Below, piece by piece: positions 60,289-64,000 of a stretch of 64,000 nucleotides of DNA. A program made the translations under genes and the position numbers. Each line of letters starts with the position of its first letter. Within the stretch, counting starts at the first letter, position 1. Source of the stretch: JAANXG01 sp963731035 (GTDB lineage Bacteria; Pseudomonadota; Gammaproteobacteria; Arenicellales; JAANXG01); contig CAVSUY010000018.1 in assembly GCA_963731035.1 (NCBI GenBank), forward strand, positions 154,539 to 218,538. Reading direction: 5' to 3'. The notes beneath the pieces were generated by a model, which was not told the DNA's origin, made no database searches, and worked only from the letters and a program-made list of their open reading frames with translations.

Positions 60289-60894
60289 TCAGGTGGGTTC
60301 GTGCGGAACCGTGGCCTTCATCGACGGGCGCTGGGAAAACGTCTCATACCACCGGGTGATCGTCGGCCGCCCGCTGCGCCAGTCGTCGCCGGGGAACCGG
60401 AAATCCAGATACCCCAAGGCCACTCCGGCGGTGATCTGCCCCAGGGTCACCTCGTCAGTCCAGTTGCTGGCCGACGCCTCGACGCTGTCCAGCGCCCGCT
60501 TGATGACGCCCTTCTGGCGCTCGATCCAATCCGCCTTCTGCATCTCGGCGGGACGCTTGCCCTCGAGCAGGCGCAACACCGCTGCGTCTAGGATGCCGTC
60601 GCACAGGGCCTGCATGCGCAGCACCCGCCAGCGGTCGAAACCCTCTTCCGGAATCAACGACGCACCCACGCGGCTGCACAGGTACTCGCAGATGACTGGT
60701 GAATCGAACACGACCAAGCCCTCGTCGAGGATCAGCGCCGGCACTTTACCCAGTGGATTGTCCTTGGGCAGGTCCGTACCCGGGTCCCACTGGTTGGTGT
60801 GGATGAGTTCAATCGCCGACTCCTGGCCGGTCTCGATCGCGGTGATCATCACCTTGCGAACGTAAGGCGAAGTGGGTGAATAGCGAAGTTTCAT
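60289..60894 (-). CDS. Glutathione S-transferase family protein
   Basis: A 201-residue protein from ATG 60894 (MKLRYSPTSPYVRKVMITA). Thioredoxin-like N-domain with the PLGKVPALI cis-Pro and FDSPVICEYL glutathione-binding segments; helical C-domain. The SPYVRK motif is typical of bacterial GSTs of unknown substrate. Cytoplasmic. Confidence 0.9.
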   Translation of the reverse strand: MKLRYSPTSPYVRKVMITAIETGQESAIELIHTNQWDPGTDLPKDNPLGKVPALILDEGLVVFDSPVICEYLCSRVGASLIPEEGFDRWRVLRMQALCDGILDAAVLRLLEGKRPAEMQKADWIERQKGVIKRALDSVEASASNWTDEVTLGQITAGVALGYLDFRFPGDDWRSGRPTITRWYETFSQRPSMKATVPHEPT

Positions 60895-60911
60895 GATGCC
60901 CTCTTTAGTCA

Positions 60912-61547
60912 TTAAAACTCTATGGTGTCTGCGAGTTCAGGATGGTCAATATACTTGTTCCTGTTGCCCTGTATTTTCTCGATGGCGTCATTGCGTTGCC
61001 TTTCGAAGGCGCTCACCGGGTCCTCCCGGTTCCACTGTTTCAGCCTGTCGCCCAGCCGCCTGTAAATGACCAGCCCATAGGTATCCCGCATGTAGAACAT
61101 CGCCCGCGCAATCTCGCCCCGGGCACCGGGCCGCGGTTCCGCCACTCGCCGGCGCTCATCGACCTCGAAGTCGCAGCCGCCGGACCACCGCCGCTCACCG
61201 GACACCATGCCGAAGCTCATCGAGCCCCTGGCATAATTCACGTCCGAGCGCGCCGGGAACAGGTTGTGCAGATCCGACTCGATCCGGTTGAACCGGGGAC
61301 TCGACGCCTCGCACTCCTTGCGCCGGCCGCAATGCAGCGCGTTGGTCACCCACGACATCGGGAACACATGCTCGATGTTGATCCCCCGATTGTAGCCGCC
61401 GCCGAACGGCTCGTTGCAGTACAGCGTATGCCCGCCCCCGCTGTAAAGCTGGTGCCAGAACAGAATCCGTGCTTCCTCATAGTCTTTGATGCCCGTTTGC
61501 CCGGATGATTCCCCGGTCGCGGCCGCGCCGCGAAAAGCCAGCAGCAT
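60912..61547 (-). CDS. Endonuclease I (EndA/NucM-like)
   Basis: A 211-residue protein with the family motifs NIEHVFPMSW and SDLHNLFPARSDVN, plus RGEIARAMFYMRDTYG. These beta-beta-alpha-metal nucleases cut DNA or RNA in the periplasm or outside. Start ATG 61547 leaves only a short N-terminus (MLLAFRGAAATG), so the signal peptide is short or the true start lies upstream. Two Cys pairs may form disulphides. Confidence 0.82.
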   Translation of the reverse strand: MLLAFRGAAATGESSGQTGIKDYEEARILFWHQLYSGGGHTLYCNEPFGGGYNRGINIEHVFPMSWVTNALHCGRRKECEASSPRFNRIESDLHNLFPARSDVNYARGSMSFGMVSGERRWSGGCDFEVDERRRVAEPRPGARGEIARAMFYMRDTYGLVIYRRLGDRLKQWNREDPVSAFERQRNDAIEKIQGNRNKYIDHPELADTIEF

Positions 61548-61582
61548 CAGCTGCGAGCCCGAGGGCTGCCGCGCGAGCGCGG

Positions 61583-61948
61583 CTACCCATGCCCCAGCTT
61601 TTCCATCACCGGCTGGTAGTAATCGCCCTGCAGCGACAGGCTCGCGCAGCGCTCACTGCCGAGCCGTGTTCGCAGCAGGCTCAACCTCTTCACCGCCGAT
61701 GCGCGCTCGCCACCGTGTTCCATCCGGCCGATCAGCGACTCAACGTCGCGGATCTCCGAGTGGATGGTCGCTTCCTGCGGAAGATGACCGGAGTTCTTGA
61801 GGATTCGATACGCCGCGCGCAGGTTCTCCGGCACCATGGAGTCGTCGTCCATTTCCAGTCGCCTGCCCGCGCCGGGCAGGTCGTCCAGCGCCCCCCGCTC
61901 AATCGCCTCCTCGATGTTGGCTTCGGCGAGCTGGTCGAGAAGGTTCAT
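61583..61948 (-). CDS. DUF1992 family protein
   Basis: A 121-residue protein from ATG 61948 (MNLLDQLAEANIEEAIERGA), followed by the diagnostic LDDLPGAGRRLEMDDDSMVP and LRAAYRILKNSG. Related to the DnaJC28 conserved region. Function unknown. Only 2 bases behind the sulfurtransferase stop; the longer frame to 62338 is a shadow. Confidence 0.83.
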   Translation of the reverse strand: MNLLDQLAEANIEEAIERGALDDLPGAGRRLEMDDDSMVPENLRAAYRILKNSGHLPQEATIHSEIRDVESLIGRMEHGGERASAVKRLSLLRTRLGSERCASLSLQGDYYQPVMEKLGHG

Positions 61949-61950
61949 GC

Positions 61951-62796
61951 CTATTCCCCGGTGGCGATGGGCCGCCTGGGGTCCGTGATCCACTCGCTCC
62001 AGGAACCGGCATAGAGGCGCGACCCGGCCAGTCCCGCCGCTTCCATCGCCAGGAGGTTGTGGCAGGCGGTCACCCCCGAGCCGCACATGTGGACCACTTG
62101 CGGCCCCGATCCCTCGTCGGCCACCGGCCCGAACCTGGCCTTGAGCGCCGCGGCATCCTTGAATCGGCCCTGCTCGTCCAGATTCTCGGTGAACGGCCGG
62201 TTCACTGCCCCGGGCACGTGGCCGGCCTTGGGATCGAGAGGCTCGACTTCCCCGCGAAACCGCGGGCCGCCGCGCGCGTCGACCAGGCGCACCCGGTTCT
62301 CTTTCAAGGCCGCCTCGAGCTGCGCACCGGTGAGCCACAGCCGGTCGTGCACATCGGCTTTGAATGCCGCCGGCTCCGGCTGGGGAATCGCATCGTTGAC
62401 CGAATACCCCTCAGATGTCCATAGCGCCCAGCCGCCGTCCAGCACTGCGGCCGCATCGTGACCCAGCCAGCGCAGCATCCACCACAGCCGCGCCGCGTAC
62501 GCGCCACCGCCCTGGTCGTAGGCCACGACCTGCTTGCCGTCGCTGACACCGTGCTCGCCCAGCCACCGCGCGAACTTTCCGGCATCCGGCAAGGGATGAC
62601 GCCCCGTATCCGGCCGCTTCGGCGACGACAAATCGCGGTCGAGGTGCGCATACATGGCGCCCGGGATGTGCGACTGCTGGTGTTCAAGCCCACCCCAGTC
62701 CGGGTCGTCGAGCTGGAAACGGCAGTCGAAGATCAACCAGTCCGGATCCTCGAGATGATCGTTGAGCGTATCGGCGGAAACGAGTGTCTTGTGCAT
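61951..62796 (-). CDS. Thiosulfate/3-mercaptopyruvate sulfurtransferase (two rhodanese domains)
   Basis: A 281-residue protein from ATG 62796 (MHKTLVSADTLNDHLED). Domain one has SHIPGAMYAHLDRDLSS; domain two ends with the active-site loop CGSGVTACHN. It transfers sulfane sulfur to cyanide or thiol acceptors. Overall pattern is close to SseA-like proteins. Cytoplasmic. Divergent from the Lon-N gene about 100 bases away. Confidence 0.9.
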   Translation of the reverse strand: MHKTLVSADTLNDHLEDPDWLIFDCRFQLDDPDWGGLEHQQSHIPGAMYAHLDRDLSSPKRPDTGRHPLPDAGKFARWLGEHGVSDGKQVVAYDQGGGAYAARLWWMLRWLGHDAAAVLDGGWALWTSEGYSVNDAIPQPEPAAFKADVHDRLWLTGAQLEAALKENRVRLVDARGGPRFRGEVEPLDPKAGHVPGAVNRPFTENLDEQGRFKDAAALKARFGPVADEGSGPQVVHMCGSGVTACHNLLAMEAAGLAGSRLYAGSWSEWITDPRRPIATGE

Positions 62797-62900
62797 AAGC
62801 GAACAGACCGGAAGGACACGGATGTTATGATTGGGAGGATCGAATCTATACCAGCAACGACAACCGTTCAACAAAGCGGAACCCAGGCAACCGACGACCC

Positions 62901-63509
62901 TTGAGCTCCGACGGCCCCACTACAGAACACGCCCTAACGCTGTTCCCGCTGAACACCATACTGTTCCCGGGCGGACCGCTGCCTCTGCGCATCTTCGAGC
63001 CGCGCTACCTGAAGATGGTCAGCAACTGCATGAAGAAGGACCGCCCCTTCGGCGTGTGCCTGATCGCCGAGGGCAGGGAAGCCGGCGAGGCCGCCATACC
63101 CCACGACCACGGTACCCTGGCCCGCATCGAGGACTGGAACCAGCTCCCGGACGGCCACCTGGGCATCACCGCCCGGGGTGGCGAGCGCTTCGTAGTCCGC
63201 GACTCATGGATCACCGCCGACCACCTCGTCACCGCTGATATCGAGATCCTGGAAGACCCTTGCCAGACCGGCATCGACGAGGAGTTCCAACCCCTGGTGG
63301 AGATCCTGCAGAAAGCCCTGCCCCAGGCCGGCCCCCTGTATCAGCACAAGCAGCCCCGCTGGGACGATCCCGACTGGGTCGCCTATCGCCTGGCCGAGCT
63401 CCTCCCCCCGGACAATGATTTCAAACTGGAAGTGCTGGAGGCCGACACGCCCGAACAGCGCCTGGCCCTGGTCAACGAGCACTTGAGGGCCCAGGCCACC
63501 CAGCAGTAG
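62901..63509 (+). CDS. LON N-terminal (PUA-like) domain protein
   Basis: A 202-residue protein starting at TTG 62901; there is no ATG before the domain. LTLFPLNTILFPGGPLPLRI then FEPRYLKMV matches the Lon N-terminal domain. No ATPase or protease domain follows, so it is a stand-alone Lon-N protein as found in many Proteobacteria; function uncertain. Confidence 0.85.
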   Translation: MSSDGPTTEHALTLFPLNTILFPGGPLPLRIFEPRYLKMVSNCMKKDRPFGVCLIAEGREAGEAAIPHDHGTLARIEDWNQLPDGHLGITARGGERFVVRDSWITADHLVTADIEILEDPCQTGIDEEFQPLVEILQKALPQAGPLYQHKQPRWDDPDWVAYRLAELLPPDNDFKLEVLEADTPEQRLALVNEHLRAQATQQ

Positions 63510-63579
63510 CCGACAGCCCCGGGCCCGCTTCCGTCCCCGCCCCACTTCAACTAGAATACGCCGTCCAACCCGGAACCGT

Positions 63580-63655
<76 letters not shown>

Positions 63656-63753
63656 ATTAAAACAATAACTTACAACGCCTTCCCTCCTGTCTGAACTCTC
63701 TTTGGTCCACTCATGGTCCACCAAGGACCATGGCAACCATGGAGAGGCTACTC

Positions 63754-64000
63754 ATGGCAGCCATAGAAAGGCGTGGAAACGGCCACCGAGTGCGTATCCG
63801 TCGGTATGGAGCCCCTACGCTTACAAAGACATTCTCCTGCAAGAAGACGGCTCAAGCTTGGGCCAGGAAAACAGAATCCGAACTGGAGAGAAATGTCTAT
63901 CTGGATACGTCTACCGCCAAGAACTTCACTGTCTCCGATGTTCTGGATAGATACGAATCTCAGGTACTACCGCACAAGAAGGGTCGGAACCGAGAGCAGT
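63754..64000 (+). CDS. Tyrosine-type integrase, N-terminal part (runs off window)
   Basis: Open frame from ATG 63754 (GGAGAG seven bases upstream; ATGs at 63730 and 63739 are in frame) to the window end, 82 codons. MAAIERRGNGHRVRIRRYG, TKTFSCKKTAQAWARKTES and FTVSDVLDRYESQVLPHKKG are typical of the arm-binding and core-binding start of tRNA-targeting phage/island integrases. The catalytic domain lies beyond the window. Its position 98 bases behind tRNA-Ala points to an integrated element starting here. Confidence 0.75.
   Translation, partial: MAAIERRGNGHRVRIRRYGAPTLTKTFSCKKTAQAWARKTESELERNVYLDTSTAKNFTVSDVLDRYESQVLPHKKGRNREQ

Overview
The window is high-GC, gene-dense chromosomal DNA of a Gammaproteobacterium. 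The evidence is a CysB-type regulator, an MltD-like LysM transglycosylase, YciA, YjdF and GCS2 proteins, and many copies of the 'GTAGGAGCGGCTTCAGCC' type REP palindrome known from Pseudomonas and xanthomonad-like genomes. I cannot name a genus. A PHA phasin gene suggests a storage-polymer metabolism. At least three genes carry single-base frameshifts, so either the assembly has residual indel errors or several genes are decaying.

Layout. 1-6.3 kb: cell-wall lytic transglycosylase, a DUF1499 protein and a membrane PAS-GGDEF-EAL protein. 6.2-7.0 kb: a cluster of palindromic repeats. 7.0-8.2 kb: an unknown two-gene unit. 8.4-14.4 kb: a CysB-like regulator divergent from an operon of aldehyde dehydrogenase, an M19 dipeptidase homologue that lacks several metal ligands, an unknown 563-residue protein and DUF3726. 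14.5-16.0 kb: a translationally coupled protein kinase/PP2C phosphatase pair. 16-22.7 kb: a hotdog thioesterase, DUF2784, an APC-USP transporter, phasin with a clear promoter and terminator, an SDR and YciA. 22.8-26.2 kb: one 1156-residue flavoprotein fusing a GltD/NfnB-like half to a PyrK/NfnA-like half. 26.3-31.9 kb: YjdF, gamma-glutamylcyclotransferase and an ABC/FtsX/HlyD export cassette. 32.0-36.4 kb: an IS91-type transposase remnant beside an SbcD/SbcC-like pair that has no zinc hook.

36.5-46.0 kb is the most interesting block. A leftward, translationally coupled operon (TIM-barrel protein, FGGY kinase, a truncated glpD stub, a glycerol-1-phosphate-dehydrogenase-like enzyme, HAD phosphatase, DeoR regulator) faces a rightward three-gene ABC importer of the iron(III)/AfuABC/phosphonate type. 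Repeated CAACA/TGTTG motifs lie between them. It reads as an uptake and catabolic system for a polyol, polyol phosphate or related organophosphate whose substrate I cannot name.

46-64 kb: an orphan low-GC gene, a GT47-like glycosyltransferase, a 3-hydroxyisobutyrate-dehydrogenase-like protein, a glycosyltransferase remnant, a coupled GCS2 ligase and AstE/AspA-like deacylase pair, envelope proteins (SH3, MCE), a ParA-like ATPase, a methionine-glycine-rich periplasmic protein built on 45-bp tandem repeats, an exported methyltransferase, a decayed cytochrome c, TetR, GST, endonuclease I, DUF1992, a sulfurtransferase and a Lon-N protein. The window ends with tRNA-Ala(CGC), followed at once by the start of a tyrosine integrase, so an integrated element begins at the right edge.
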